64,000 nt of DNA from Pseudomonas hydrolytica (GTDB lineage: Bacteria; Pseudomonadota; Gammaproteobacteria; Pseudomonadales; Pseudomonadaceae), in assembly GCF_021495345.1 (NCBI RefSeq), contig NZ_CP099397.1:3968001-4032000 (forward strand). Direction: 5' to 3'. Of the stretch, positions 18,482-27,927 are shown in pieces. Numbering within the stretch: position 1 is the first letter of the stretch; every line of letters begins with the position of its first letter. Under the pieces are notes generated by a model. That model had not been told where the DNA came from, did no database searches, and saw nothing but the letters and a program-made list of their open reading frames with translations. A program made the translations under genes and the position numbers.

Positions 18482-19288
18482 TCAGAGCATCAGCCGGCCA
18501 GAGGCGATGTGCCGCGCATGGCCGGCGATCTTGACCCGCTCCCCCTCCAGGCGACAGAGCAGCTCGCCACCGCGCGCCGAGCACTGAAAGGCGCTCAGTT
18601 CGCTGCGCTCCAGGCGTTCTGCCCAGTAAGGCATGAGCATGCAGTGGGTGGAGCCGGTGACCGGGTCCTCATCGATGCCGATGCTCGGCGCAAAGTAGCG
18701 CGAGACGAAATCATGCCGCTCGCCGGGCGCCGTGATCAGCACGCCCAGCCCCGGCAGCTCGGCCAGCGCCGGCAGATGGGGAGCGAAGCCCCGCACCTGC
18801 GCCTCGCTGGCGAGCACCACCATCAACTCCTGCACGCTGCCATCGGCGTTGAGCAAGGTCAGCACGTCCTGCGCCGCCAGACCTAGCGCACGGTCGACCT
18901 GGGCATGCAGCGATGCCGGCGCCGGCACCACCGGGCGCAGCGGGAAATCCAGCTCCAGCCGCTCGCCCTGGCGGGTCACACGCAGCTCGCCGGACAGGCA
19001 GGTGAACAGCAGCACCTCACCCGCTTCCTGATAGAGATCGAACAGTACCTTGGCGCTGGCCAGCGTCGCATGGCCACACAGCGGCACCTCGCTGGCCGGC
19101 GTGAACCAGCGGATATGCCAGGCTTCGCCCTCCTTCACCACGAATGCCGTCTCGGCCAGGTTGTGCTCGGCGGCGATGCGCTGCATCAGCGCATCGTCGA
19201 GCCAGGCATCGAGGCGATAGACCATGGCGGGGTTGCCCGCGAAAGGACGGTCGGTAAAGGCGTCAACTTGATGAAATTCGAGCGGCAT
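18482..19288 (-). CDS. PhzF family isomerase/epimerase-like protein
   Basis: A 268-residue member of the PhzF/YddE family with the diaminopimelate-epimerase fold. It has VDAFTDRPFAGNPAMV near the start, the catalytic Glu46 in HNLAETAFV, the PLCGHATLASA motif and the DPVTGSTHC motif in the second half. Family members isomerise small acids, but most have no known substrate. The ATG at 19288 has AGGAA upstream. Its stop lies 1 bp from the stop of the convergent ABC ATPase gene. It is unrelated to phenazine genes here; no other phz gene is present. Confidence 0.9.
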   Translation of the reverse strand: MPLEFHQVDAFTDRPFAGNPAMVYRLDAWLDDALMQRIAAEHNLAETAFVVKEGEAWHIRWFTPASEVPLCGHATLASAKVLFDLYQEAGEVLLFTCLSGELRVTRQGERLELDFPLRPVVPAPASLHAQVDRALGLAAQDVLTLLNADGSVQELMVVLASEAQVRGFAPHLPALAELPGLGVLITAPGERHDFVSRYFAPSIGIDEDPVTGSTHCMLMPYWAERLERSELSAFQCSARGGELLCRLEGERVKIAGHARHIASGRLML

Positions 19289-19456
19289 GATGCGTTCCTG
19301 ACCAGACAAGAGCGGCCAGCATGCCTGCGCCAGGTAAGCGGCAACAGATACAGTTGCCGTTTTCCAGATGCCCTGGGCGCCATCCGCACAAGCGGCTTGC
19401 TCAGCGCCGGCCCAGGCTCCATATCTGCAGCCGCTCCCACGCTCTTGCGACGCCGC

Positions 19457-20944
19457 TCAGCCCTCGCTGCGCACCCGCTTCACCGCATCCAGCCAACCGG
19501 CATAGAGGCGCTCACGGTGCGTCTCGCTCATCCGCGGCTCGAAGCGATGCTGGCGATGCCAGTGACTGGCAATGGCCTTCAGATCGGGATAGAGCCCCAG
19601 TTGCAGGCCGGCCAGATAGGCAACCCCCAGCGCCGTGGTCTCGGTGACCTCGGGGCGCTCGACGCTGACCCCGAGGATGTCGGCGAGAAACTGCATGACC
19701 CAGTTGTTCTCCACCATGCCGCCGTCCACCCGCAGCGCGCTGGGCGCCGCGGCGCCGTCCTGACGCATGGCCTCGAGCAGGTCGCGGGTCTGGTAGCACA
19801 CCGACTGCAGGCCGGCGGTGACGATCTCCTTGATCCCGGTATCGCGGGTCAGGCCGAAGATCGCGCCGCGCGCCTTGGGGTCCCAGTACGGCGCGCCCAG
19901 GCCGGTGAAGGCCGGTACCAGGTAGACGCCACAGGCCTCGCCGGTGGCCTCGGCCAGCGCCTCGCTGTCACGCGCATGGCTGATCAGCTTGATGCCGTCG
20001 CGCAGCCACTGCACCGCCGCCCCGGCGACGAAGATGCTGCCCTCCACGGCGTAGGTGACCTTGCCACCCAGGCGATAGCCGACGGTGGTCAGCAGGCGAT
20101 TCTTCGAGCTCACCGGCTGATCGCCGGTGTTCTGGATCATGAAACAGCCGGTGCCATAGGTGCTCTTGACCATGCCGGGCTCGAAGCAGGCCTGACCGAT
20201 CAGCGCCGCCTGCTGATCGCCGGCCATGCCCAGCACCGGAATACTGGCACCGAGCAGCTCGGCTTCGGCATGACCGAACTCGGCCGCGCAATCGAGCACC
20301 TCGGGCAACAGGCTGGCAGGGATGTCGAACAGCTCGAGCAAGTCCTGATCCCATTGCTGGGTGTGGATGTTGAACATCAGCGTGCGCGAGGCATTGCTGG
20401 CATCGGTACGATGCACCTTGCCACCGGTCAGGCGCCACAACAGGAAGCTGTCCACCGTACCGAAGCGCAGCTCGCCGCGCTGCGCACGCTCGCGGGCGCC
20501 GGGTACGTTTTCCAGGATCCAGCGCAGCTTGGTGGCGGAGAAATAGGGGTCGATCAGCAGACCGGTCTTGGCCGACACCATGGCCTCGTGCCCTGCATCC
20601 TTGAGGCCGGCGCAATAATCGGCGGTACGGCGGTCCTGCCAGACGATGGCCGGGTGAATGGGGGTGCCGCTGGCGGCATCCCACACCAGGGTGGTCTCAC
20701 GCTGATTGGTGATGCCGATGGCAGCGATCGCCTCCGCCTGCAGGCCGCTGCTGGCGATGGCCTCGCGACAGACCTTGAGGGTGGACAGCCAGATTTCCTG
20801 GCCATCGTGCTCGACCCAGCCGTCCTGCGGAAAGTACTGCTTGAACTCCTGCTGGGCACGCGCCACCGGCAAGCCCTGGGCACTGAAGATGATGGCACGG
20901 GAACTGGTGGTGCCCTGATCGATGGCTAGCAGGTATTTGGACAT
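19457..20944 (-). CDS. glpK: glycerol kinase
   Basis: A 495-residue FGGY kinase that phosphorylates glycerol to glycerol-3-phosphate. The phosphate loop [24 protein letters not shown], the WILENVPG and [14 protein letters not shown] motifs, the YGTGCFM segment and [18 protein letters not shown] are intact. The ATG at 20944 has AAGGA upstream. In most pseudomonads glpF lies directly upstream of glpK; here a ybaK-like gene does. A TGTTCG/CGAACG dyad at 20971 may be a GlpR site. It works with GlpD, whose gene lies 1.6 kb away on the other strand. Confidence 0.96.
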   Translation of the reverse strand: MSKYLLAIDQGTTSSRAIIFSAQGLPVARAQQEFKQYFPQDGWVEHDGQEIWLSTLKVCREAIASSGLQAEAIAAIGITNQRETTLVWDAASGTPIHPAIVWQDRRTADYCAGLKDAGHEAMVSAKTGLLIDPYFSATKLRWILENVPGARERAQRGELRFGTVDSFLLWRLTGGKVHRTDASNASRTLMFNIHTQQWDQDLLELFDIPASLLPEVLDCAAEFGHAEAELLGASIPVLGMAGDQQAALIGQACFEPGMVKSTYGTGCFMIQNTGDQPVSSKNRLLTTVGYRLGGKVTYAVEGSIFVAGAAVQWLRDGIKLISHARDSEALAEATGEACGVYLVPAFTGLGAPYWDPKARGAIFGLTRDTGIKEIVTAGLQSVCYQTRDLLEAMRQDGAAAPSALRVDGGMVENNWVMQFLADILGVSVERPEVTETTALGVAYLAGLQLGLYPDLKAIASHWHRQHRFEPRMSETHRERLYAGWLDAVKRVRSEG

Positions 20945-20970
20945 GCGCGTTTCCTTGTTGTTATGTCGTC

Positions 20971-20987
20971 TGTTCGCTGCGCGAACG
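20971..20987. promoter_or_regulatory. possible GlpR operator upstream of glpK
   Basis: TGTTCG-CTGCG-CGAACG. The arms match the TGTTCG/CGAACA arms of the E. coli GlpR operator, but the spacer is 5 bp rather than 4. It lies 27 bp upstream of the glpK start. Confidence 0.35.
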
Positions 20988-21000
20988 CAGGCGATTCAAG

Positions 21001-21471
21001 TCATGGGCGACCGATTTCGGCGAAACCGGCCTGGGTGAGCTTCGCCAGCACCTCGGCCGCCAGTTCCACCTCCAGGCCGCGCCGCCCGGCGCTGACGTAG
21101 ATGCTGGAATGGTTGCGGGCCGAGCTGTCGATGAAGGTACGCAGACGCTTCTTCTGCCCCAGCGGGCTGATGCCGCCCAGCAGGTAACCGGTGGCGCGCT
21201 GGGCCGCGGCCGGGTCGGCCATGTCCGCCTTCTTCGCTCCGGCGGCCAGCGCCAGCGCCTTGAGGTCGAGACTGCCGGCAACCGGAACCACCGCCACCAG
21301 CAGCTCGCCCTTCTCGGTCGCGGCGAGCAGGGTCTTGAACACCTGCGCAGGTGCCAGGCCGAGTTTCTCCGCCGCCTCCAGCCCATAGGACGGGGCCTTG
21401 GGATCGTGCTGATAGCTATGCACCCGGTGCACGGCCTTGGCTTTCTTCAACAGGTCGATGGCTGGGGTCAT
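21001..21471 (-). CDS. ybaK: Cys-tRNA(Pro)/Cys-tRNA(Cys) deacylase, YbaK family
   Basis: A 156-residue YbaK/EbsC protein that hydrolyses misacylated Cys-tRNA(Pro). It has HSYQHDPKAPSYGLEAAEKLG near the start, VFKTLLA, VAVVPVAGSLDLKALA, and the GYLLGGISPLGQKKRL motif with the conserved GGISP. The frame opens at 21489, but the ATG at 21471 matches the family N-terminus (MTPAIDLLKKAKAVH). No ribosome binding site is clear, and the start overlaps a GlpR-like site. It sits between glpK and glpR, and could be co-transcribed with glpK. Confidence 0.9.
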   Translation of the reverse strand: MTPAIDLLKKAKAVHRVHSYQHDPKAPSYGLEAAEKLGLAPAQVFKTLLAATEKGELLVAVVPVAGSLDLKALALAAGAKKADMADPAAAQRATGYLLGGISPLGQKKRLRTFIDSSARNHSSIYVSAGRRGLEVELAAEVLAKLTQAGFAEIGRP

Positions 21472-21487
21472 GTTCGAATGTGAAAAC
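21470..21487. promoter_or_regulatory. candidate GlpR operator at ybaK start
   Basis: ATGTTCGAATGTGAAAAC. The left nine bases fit the E. coli GlpR operator half (ATGTTCGWT type) and the right half is weaker (GAA). It shares TTCGAAxGTGAA with the site before glpD. It lies in the divergent ybaK/glpR promoter region. Confidence 0.45.
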
Positions 21488-21565
21488 AAGCTGAAAGAAA
21501 GCGTACATTAGCCGAAATCGTCCGGTTGGGCAGCCTATAATGGTCCGTCACCAAAGGAAGCCATC

Positions 21566-22324
21566 ATGAATCTGGCCCCTCGCCAACACGACATCCTCAA
21601 TCTCGCCCGTGAGCGCGGCTACGTCAGCATCGACGAACTGGCCCAGGCCTTCGCCGTCACTCCACAGACCATACGTCGCGACATCAATCAGCTGGCCGAG
21701 CACGGCCTGCTGCGCCGTACCCACGGTGGCGCCGCCTGCGAGGCCTCGAGCATTCAGAACACCGCCTACGGCATGCGGGCCGGGCAGATGCGCGAGGAAA
21801 AACAGCGCATCGCCGAAGCCGTGGCCGCGCAAATTCCCGATCATGCCTCGCTGTTCATCAACATCGGCACCACCACCGAAGCCATCGCCCGCGAGCTGCA
21901 GAACCACAAGGGTCTGAAGATCATCACCAACAACCTGCACGTGGCCGCCCAGCTCAGCGCCAAGGCCGACTTCGAGGTGCTGGTGGCCGGCGGCACGGTG
22001 CGCAGCGACGGCGGCATCGTCGGCCAGGCGGCGGTGGATTTCATCCAGCAGTTCAAGGTCGACTACGCCATCGTCGGCATCAGCGGCATCGACGAGGACG
22101 GCAGCCTGCTCGACTTCGACTATCAGGAAGTGCGGGTTTCCCAGGCCATCATCGACAACGCCCGCCAGGTGTTTCTCGCCGCCGACTCCAGCAAGTTCGG
22201 TCGCAATGCCGTGGTCCGCCTGGGCTCCATCGCCCTGGTCGACCGCGTGTTCACCGACTGCGCACCGTCGCCCGCCATCGCCCGCCTGCTGCACAGCCAC
22301 AAGGTCCAGCTCGACCTGGTCTGA
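21566..22324 (+). CDS. glpR: DeoR-type glycerol-3-phosphate regulon repressor
   Basis: A 252-residue DeoR family repressor. The winged helix at 1-57 includes [21 protein letters not shown] and LLRRTHGGA; the C-terminal sugar-phosphate-binding domain has [29 protein letters not shown] and [18 protein letters not shown]. GlpR blocks glycerol genes until glycerol-3-phosphate binds. The start has AAGGAAG upstream. It is divergent from ybaK-glpK and followed by glpD, fitting its role; GlpR-like sites lie on both sides. Confidence 0.95.
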   Translation: MNLAPRQHDILNLARERGYVSIDELAQAFAVTPQTIRRDINQLAEHGLLRRTHGGAACEASSIQNTAYGMRAGQMREEKQRIAEAVAAQIPDHASLFINIGTTTEAIARELQNHKGLKIITNNLHVAAQLSAKADFEVLVAGGTVRSDGGIVGQAAVDFIQQFKVDYAIVGISGIDEDGSLLDFDYQEVRVSQAIIDNARQVFLAADSSKFGRNAVVRLGSIALVDRVFTDCAPSPAIARLLHSHKVQLDLV

Positions 22325-22467
22325 TCAGGCCGAAGCCGGCTGCTGCAGCGCGGGTGCCCATCGCCAGCCCCGCGCTGGCCGGCTGCACCCGCCCTCCCCT
22401 CGCTCCACGACCACTCGGCGCACAATCGCGCAGCGGGCTAGCGAAGTCGCGCATCTTCGTCTAGCAT

Positions 22468-22485
22468 ATTTTCGAAAGTGAACAT
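22468..22485. promoter_or_regulatory. candidate GlpR operator upstream of glpD
   Basis: ATTTTCGAAAGTGAACAT agrees with the E. coli GlpR consensus at about 15 of 18 positions, including TTCG and GAACAT. It lies 35 bp before the glpD start. A further ATTCGAAT at 22492-22499 may extend the site. Confidence 0.55.
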
Positions 22486-22519
22486 CAACACATTCGAATC
22501 CAATAGCCGAGCGTGCCCC

Positions 22520-24049
22520 ATGCCTCACGATCCGTTCGCCAGTCCCGTTGCGGAAGTCTATGACCTCGCCGTCGTTGGCGGCGGCATCAATGGCGTGGGC
22601 ATCGCCGCTGACGCGGCCGGCCGCGGCCTGTCCGTATTCCTTTGCGAAAAGGATGACCTGGCCAGCCACACGTCCTCGGCCAGCAGCAAGCTGATCCATG
22701 GCGGCCTGCGCTATCTGGAGCATCACGAGTTCCGCCTGGTGCGCGAGGCCCTGGCCGAGCGTGAGGTGTTGCTGGCCAAGGCGCCGCATATCGTCAAACC
22801 CATGCGCTTCGTTCTGCCGCACCGCCCGCACCTGCGTCCGGCCTGGATGATTCGCGCCGGCCTGTTTCTCTACGACCACCTCGGCAAGCGCGAACGTCTG
22901 CCCCCCTCGCGCGGCCTGCGCTTCGGCGCCGGCAGCCCGCTCAAGGCGGAGATCAGCCGCGGCTTCGAGTACTCCGACTGCTGGGTGGACGACGCCCGCC
23001 TGGTGGTACTCAATGCCATGGCCGCCCGCGAGAAAGGCGCTCATATCCATACCCGCACCCGCTGCGTCAGCGCGCGACGCAGCAAGGGCCTGTGGCACAT
23101 CCACCTCGAACGCAACGATGGCAGCCTGTTCTCCATCCGCGCCCGCGGGCTGGTCAACGCCGCCGGCCCCTGGGTTGCCCGCTTCATCCGCGAAGACCTC
23201 AAACAGCAGTCGCCCTACGGCATCCGCCTGATCCAGGGCAGCCATATCGTGGTACCGCGCCTGTACGAGGGCGAGCAGGCCTACATCCTGCAGAACGAGG
23301 ACCGACGCATCGTCTTCGCCATTCCCTATCTGGAACGCTTCACCCTGATCGGCACCACCGACCGTGAATACCAGGGCGACCCGGCGCAGGTGGCCGTCAG
23401 CGCCGAGGAAACCGACTACCTGCTCAAGGTGGTCAACGACCATTTCAAGCAGCAGCTGAGCCGCGCCGACGTGCTGTACAGCTTCTCCGGGGTCCGCCCG
23501 CTGTGCGACGACGAGTCGGACGAGCCTTCGGCCATTACCCGCGACTACACCCTGTCGTTGTCCGGTGCACCTGGCGAAGCGCCGCTGCTCTCGGTATTCG
23601 GCGGCAAGCTGACCACCTACCGCAAGCTGGCCGAATCCGCCATGGCGCAGCTGCAGCCCTACTTTGCGAACCTGGGACCGGCCTGGACCGCCAGCGCCCC
23701 CTTGCCCGGGGGCGAGAATCTGGAGAGCCTGAGCGCGCTGATCGAAGCCCTCTGCGAGCGCCATGGCTGGTTACCCACCAGCCTGGCCAGGCGCTGGGCC
23801 GTCAGCTATGGCAGCCGCACCTGGCGCCTGCTCGAGGGCGTACACAACCTGACCGATCTTGGCGAACATCTCGGCGCCGGGCTCTACACCCGCGAAGTCG
23901 ACTACCTGCGCCGTGAGGAATGGGTGCGCGGCAGCGCCGACCTGCTCTGGCGGCGCAGCAAGCTGGGCCTGTTCATGACGCCGAGCCAGCAGGCCCGCCT
24001 GCAGGACTACCTGCGCAGTCACGACCCGCATTCCGCTCACGCCGCCTGA
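22520..24049 (+). CDS. glpD: aerobic glycerol-3-phosphate dehydrogenase
   Basis: A 509-residue FAD enzyme of the inner membrane that oxidises glycerol-3-phosphate to dihydroxyacetone phosphate and feeds electrons to quinone. The FAD motif DLAVVGGGINGVGIA, TSSASSKLIHGGLRYLE, NAAGPW, TLIGTTDREY, SFSGVRPL and GGKLTTYRKLAE are all present. The frame is open from a GTG at 22478, but that codon lies in the GlpR-like operator; the ATG at 22520 gives the family N-terminus. A strong terminator follows. Confidence 0.96.
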   Translation: MPHDPFASPVAEVYDLAVVGGGINGVGIAADAAGRGLSVFLCEKDDLASHTSSASSKLIHGGLRYLEHHEFRLVREALAEREVLLAKAPHIVKPMRFVLPHRPHLRPAWMIRAGLFLYDHLGKRERLPPSRGLRFGAGSPLKAEISRGFEYSDCWVDDARLVVLNAMAAREKGAHIHTRTRCVSARRSKGLWHIHLERNDGSLFSIRARGLVNAAGPWVARFIREDLKQQSPYGIRLIQGSHIVVPRLYEGEQAYILQNEDRRIVFAIPYLERFTLIGTTDREYQGDPAQVAVSAEETDYLLKVVNDHFKQQLSRADVLYSFSGVRPLCDDESDEPSAITRDYTLSLSGAPGEAPLLSVFGGKLTTYRKLAESAMAQLQPYFANLGPAWTASAPLPGGENLESLSALIEALCERHGWLPTSLARRWAVSYGSRTWRLLEGVHNLTDLGEHLGAGLYTREVDYLRREEWVRGSADLLWRRSKLGLFMTPSQQARLQDYLRSHDPHSAHAA

Positions 24050-24065
24050 ATTCCGCGTGCTCAAT

Positions 24066-24088
24066 GCCCCGCTCTGCGGGGCTTTTTT
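24066..24088 (+). terminator. intrinsic terminator of glpD
   Basis: GCCCCGC-TCT-GCGGGGC followed by six T; 16 bp after the glpD stop. Confidence 0.92.
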
Positions 24089-24170
24089 ATGGCGCGAAAA
24101 AAAATTTGTCGATCCGCTTTCCGGACCATTCAGCCAGTTGAATTCCCGGGCAAGTTTTTTATTGCGTCAA

Positions 24171-24249
24171 TTCAATAACTTGGCACTTTGATGCGGAATC
24201 GAAACATTCGTATTCAGTTTTATTTTTACTTATCTTTCAATAACTTAGG
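24171..24249 (+). repeat. paired 11-bp direct repeats upstream of bacterioferritin gene
   Basis: TTCAATAACTT occurs at 24171-24181 and again at 24236-24246, each followed by GG within two bases. The copies are 65 bp apart, close to six helical turns, in an AT-rich 230-bp region (24089-24318) that has no gene. The second copy lies 73 bp before the start codon. An operator or looped site for an iron or stress regulator is possible; no clear Fur box was seen. Confidence 0.45.
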
Positions 24250-24318
24250 TTTGACAGAGAAGAAAACGGGGCAGAAAATTCGTAGTCATCCACCTTCATC
24301 GAAACAGCAGGAGCGATC

Positions 24319-24789
24319 ATGAAAGGCGACAAGAAGGTCATTCAGCACCTGAACAAGATTCTCGGTAACGAACTGGTCGCCATCAACCAGTACTTCCTGC
24401 ATGCGCGCATGTACGAAGACTGGGGCCTGAAAAAGCTTGGCGAGCACGAGTATCACGAGTCCATCGACGAGATGAAGCACGCCGACAAGCTGATCAAGCG
24501 CATCCTGTTTCTCGAAGGCATTCCCAATGTGCAGGATCTGGGCAAGCTGCTGATCGGCGAGAACACCAAGGAAATGCTCGAATGCGACCTGAAGCTCGAG
24601 CACAAGGCCCATGCCGATCTCAAGGCCGGCATCGCCTACTGCGAAAGCATCGGCGACTACGCCAGTCGTGAGCTGATGGAAGAAATCCTCTGCTCCGAGG
24701 AAGACCACATCGACTGGCTGGAAACCCAACTGGGCCTGATCGAGGCGGTAGGCCTGCAGAATTACCTGCAGTCGCAGATGGACGAATAA
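24319..24789 (+). CDS. bfr: bacterioferritin (BfrB type)
   Basis: A 156-residue haem-containing ferritin that stores iron in a 24-subunit shell. Ferroxidase ligands Glu18, Glu51 and His54 and the haem ligand Met52 ([12 protein letters not shown]) are present, as is the [17 protein letters not shown] segment with the other centre residues. The N-terminus [19 protein letters not shown] is nearly that of P. aeruginosa BfrB. No ferredoxin (bfd) gene lies beside it. It is a single-gene unit ended by the terminator at 24802. Confidence 0.95.
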   Translation: MKGDKKVIQHLNKILGNELVAINQYFLHARMYEDWGLKKLGEHEYHESIDEMKHADKLIKRILFLEGIPNVQDLGKLLIGENTKEMLECDLKLEHKAHADLKAGIAYCESIGDYASRELMEEILCSEEDHIDWLETQLGLIEAVGLQNYLQSQMDE

Positions 24790-24801
24790 GTCAGCCGCAA
24801 C

Positions 24802-24832
24802 AAAAAACGGGAGCCAATGGCTCCCGTTTTTT
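24802..24832. terminator. bidirectional intrinsic terminator
   Basis: A-run, CGGGAGCC-AAT-GGCTCCCG, T-run; the stem including A/T pairs is 14 bp. It separates the convergent bacterioferritin and RND genes. Confidence 0.92.
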
Positions 24833-24846
24833 ATTGCGCCAGGCAA

Positions 24847-27800
24847 TCAGCGCGCCTCCTGCTCCTTGACCCGGAACCAGGCCGCATACAGCGCCGGCAG
24901 GAACAGCAGGGTCAAGGCCGTGGCCACCACCAGGCCGCCCATGATGGCCACCGCCATCGGCCCGAAGAACACGCTGCGCGACAGCGGGATCATCGCCAGC
25001 ACCGAGGCCAGCGCCGTCAGCACGATGGGCCGGAAGCGGCGCACCGTGGCTTCGATGATGGCGTGCCAGCGGTCCAGTCCGGCCTCGATGTCCTGCTCGA
25101 TCTGGTCGACCAGAATCACCGAGTTGCGCATGATCATGCCGGCCAGGGCAATGGTGCCGAGCATGGCGACGAAGCCGAACGGTTGACGGAAGATTAGCAG
25201 GAACAGGGTCACCCCGATCAGCCCCAGCGGCGCGGTGAGAAACACCATCGCCGACCGCGAGAAACTCTTGAGCTGCAGCATCAGCAGCGTCAGCACCACG
25301 ACGATGAACAGCGGCACGCCGGCGTTCACCGACTTCTGCCCGCGGGCGGAATCCTCCACCGTACCGCCGACTTCCAGCAGGTAGCCATCGGGCAGTTCGG
25401 CGCGAATAGGCTCCAGGGTCGGCAGGATCTGCTGGGTCAGGCTGGCCGGCTGCTGCTGGCCGTAGACATCGGCGCGCACCGTGACGTTGGGCAGGCGATT
25501 GCGGTGCCAGATGATGCCCTCCTCGAAACCGTATTCCAAGGTCGCCACCTGCGACAGGGCCACGCTGCGGCCGCTGTCGGTCGGGACCGCCAGGCTGGGC
25601 AGCAGGCTCAGGGCCTTGCGCTCCTGCGCGGTACCGCGCTGCAGGATCTCGATCAGCTCATTGCCCTCGCGATACTGGCTGACACTGGTGCCGGACAGCG
25701 AGCCCTGCAGGAAACGCGACAGCTCGGCGGTGTTGACTCCCAGTGCACGGGCGCGGTCCTGATCGATATTGAGGATCACCACCTTGCTCGGCTCCTCCCA
25801 ATCCAGGTGCACGTTGACCACATGCGGGTTCTCACGCACTTTGTCCGCCACCTGGCGAGCCAGGGCGCGCACCTCGTCGATATGCTCGCCGCTGACGCGG
25901 AACTGGATCGGATAGCCCACGGGCGGGCCGTTTTCCAGGCGGCTGACGCGACTGCGCAGGGCTGGGAACTCATCGTTCATCACCTGGATCAGCCAGGTGC
26001 GCAGACGCTCGCGCTCCTCGATGCTCGAGGCCAGCACCACGAACTGGGCAAAGCTGGCTGCCGGCAACTGCTGGTCCAGCGGCAGGTAGAAACGCGGCGA
26101 ACCGGTGCCGACATAGGCCACGTAGTTGTCGATGCCCGGCTGCTCCTTGAGCAGCTGTTCCAGGCGACGTACCTCGGCCTCGGTGGCACTGAGCGACGCG
26201 CCCTCTTCCAGCTTGATGTCCACCATCAGCTCCAGACGCCCGGACGCCGGGAAGAACTGCTGCGGTACGAAACGGAACAGCAGCACCGACGCGACGAACA
26301 GGCCGATGGTCAGCATGATCACCGTGCCCCGGTAGCGCACGCACCACTCCACGGCAGCCCGCACGCGACGGTAGAAGGGGGTCGCGTAGGGGTCATGGCC
26401 GGCGTCGCTGCCGCCATGCTTGGCGGCATGCAGCTTGGCCAGGTCGGGCAGCAGCTTGTCGCCGAGATAGGGCACGAACATCACGGCGGCGATCCACGAG
26501 GCGATCAGGGCGATGGCCACCACCTGGAAGATCGAACGGGTGTATTCGCCCGTGCCGGACTGCGCGGTGGCGATGGGCAGAAAGCCCGCGGCGGTGATCA
26601 GGGTACCGGTGAGCATGGGGAACGCCGTGCTGGTCCAGGCGAAGCTAGCCGCCTTGAAGCGGTCGTAGCCCTGCTCCATCTTGATCGCCATCATCTCCAC
26701 CGCGATGATCGCGTCGTCCACCAGCAGGCCGAGGCCAAGTACCAGGGCGCCGAGGGAAATCTTGTGCAGGCCGATGCCGAGGTAGTACATGGTGGCGAAG
26801 GTCATCGCCAGCACCAGCGGAATCACCAGCGCCACCACCAGGCCGGTGCGCAGGCCGAGGGAGAAGAAGCTGACCGCCAGCACGATCACCAGCGCCTCGA
26901 CCAGCACCTTGACGAACTCGCCCACGCCGGTCTTCACCGCCGCCGGCTGATCCGACACCTTGCGCAGCTCCATGCCCAGCGGGAGCGTCTGTTGCAGGCG
27001 GGCGAACTCGCCCTCCAGCGCCTTGCCCAGCACCAGAATGTCGCCGCCGGCCTTCATCGACACGGCCAGACCGATGGCATCCTCGCCCATGAAGCGCATA
27101 CGCGGCGCGGGTGGATCGTTGAAGCCGCGCTTGACCTCGGCCACGTCGGCGATGCGGAAGGTGCGATCACCGACGCGAATGGGAAAGTCGCGAATCTCCT
27201 CCACCGACTCGAAACGCCCGGTCACGCGTAGCTGAATGCGCTCGCTGGCGGTCTCGAAAAAGCCCGCGGCAGCCACCGCGTTCTGCGCCTCCAGCGCCTG
27301 CTGCACCGCCGCCAGCGGCAAGCCGAGGGTGGCCAGCTTGGTGTTGGACAGCTCGATCCAGATCTTCTCGTCCTGCAGGCCGACCAGCTCCACCTTGCCG
27401 ACGTCCTTGACGCGCTGCAGCTGCAGCTGGATGCGGTCGGCGTAGTCCTTGAGCACTGCGTAGTCGAAACCGTTGCCAGTCAGGGCGTAGATGTTGCCGA
27501 AGGTGGTGCCGAACTCGTCGTTGAAGAACGGGCCCTGAATGCCCGGTGGCAGCGTATGGCGAATGTCGCTGACCTTCTTGCGCACCTGGTACCACAGCTC
27601 GGGAATCTCCGAGCTGCGCATCGAGTCACGCGCCATGAAGGTGACCTGCGACTCGCCCGGCCGCGAGAAGCTGGTGATGCGGTCGTACTCGCCGGTCTCC
27701 ATCAGCTTCTTCTCGATGCGTTCGGTGACCTGGCGCGACACCTCCTCGGCGCTGGCGCCCGGCCAGTTGGTGCGGATCACCATGGCCTTGAAGGTGAAGG

Positions 27801-27921
27801 GAGGATCTTCGCTCTGGCCGAGCTTGGTATAGGAAAGCGCCCCCACCACGGCCAGCAGCAGCATGATGTAGAGCACGATCTGGCGATGGCGCAGCGCCCA
27901 GGCAGACAGGTTGAAGCTCAT
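24847..27921 (-). CDS. RND efflux permease (TriC-like HAE family)
   Basis: A 1024-residue inner-membrane proton/drug antiporter. It has the first helix with ALRHRQIVLYIMLLLAVVGAL, the long first periplasmic loop, the TM4 motif GLLVDDAIIAVEMM with the paired proton-carrying Asp, a second porter half after about 540, and a C-terminal helix group ending LYAAWFRVKEQEAR. The SKLGQSEDPPFTFK-like loop (here TKLGQSEDPPFTFKA) is typical of the TriC-related branch, not of MexB. The start overlaps the preceding gene's end region, with AAGGAG upstream. With the adaptor gene upstream it forms the pump; no outer-membrane channel gene is nearby. Confidence 0.92.
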   Translation of the reverse strand: MSFNLSAWALRHRQIVLYIMLLLAVVGALSYTKLGQSEDPPFTFKAMVIRTNWPGASAEEVSRQVTERIEKKLMETGEYDRITSFSRPGESQVTFMARDSMRSSEIPELWYQVRKKVSDIRHTLPPGIQGPFFNDEFGTTFGNIYALTGNGFDYAVLKDYADRIQLQLQRVKDVGKVELVGLQDEKIWIELSNTKLATLGLPLAAVQQALEAQNAVAAAGFFETASERIQLRVTGRFESVEEIRDFPIRVGDRTFRIADVAEVKRGFNDPPAPRMRFMGEDAIGLAVSMKAGGDILVLGKALEGEFARLQQTLPLGMELRKVSDQPAAVKTGVGEFVKVLVEALVIVLAVSFFSLGLRTGLVVALVIPLVLAMTFATMYYLGIGLHKISLGALVLGLGLLVDDAIIAVEMMAIKMEQGYDRFKAASFAWTSTAFPMLTGTLITAAGFLPIATAQSGTGEYTRSIFQVVAIALIASWIAAVMFVPYLGDKLLPDLAKLHAAKHGGSDAGHDPYATPFYRRVRAAVEWCVRYRGTVIMLTIGLFVASVLLFRFVPQQFFPASGRLELMVDIKLEEGASLSATEAEVRRLEQLLKEQPGIDNYVAYVGTGSPRFYLPLDQQLPAASFAQFVVLASSIEERERLRTWLIQVMNDEFPALRSRVSRLENGPPVGYPIQFRVSGEHIDEVRALARQVADKVRENPHVVNVHLDWEEPSKVVILNIDQDRARALGVNTAELSRFLQGSLSGTSVSQYREGNELIEILQRGTAQERKALSLLPSLAVPTDSGRSVALSQVATLEYGFEEGIIWHRNRLPNVTVRADVYGQQQPASLTQQILPTLEPIRAELPDGYLLEVGGTVEDSARGQKSVNAGVPLFIVVVLTLLMLQLKSFSRSAMVFLTAPLGLIGVTLFLLIFRQPFGFVAMLGTIALAGMIMRNSVILVDQIEQDIEAGLDRWHAIIEATVRRFRPIVLTALASVLAMIPLSRSVFFGPMAVAIMGGLVVATALTLLFLPALYAAWFRVKEQEAR

Positions 27922-27927
27922 GCCGGC

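Noticed and set aside
22478..22519. GTG at 22478 as start of glpD
   Set aside because: It falls within the GlpR-like operator, and the ATG at 22520 gives the family N-terminus.
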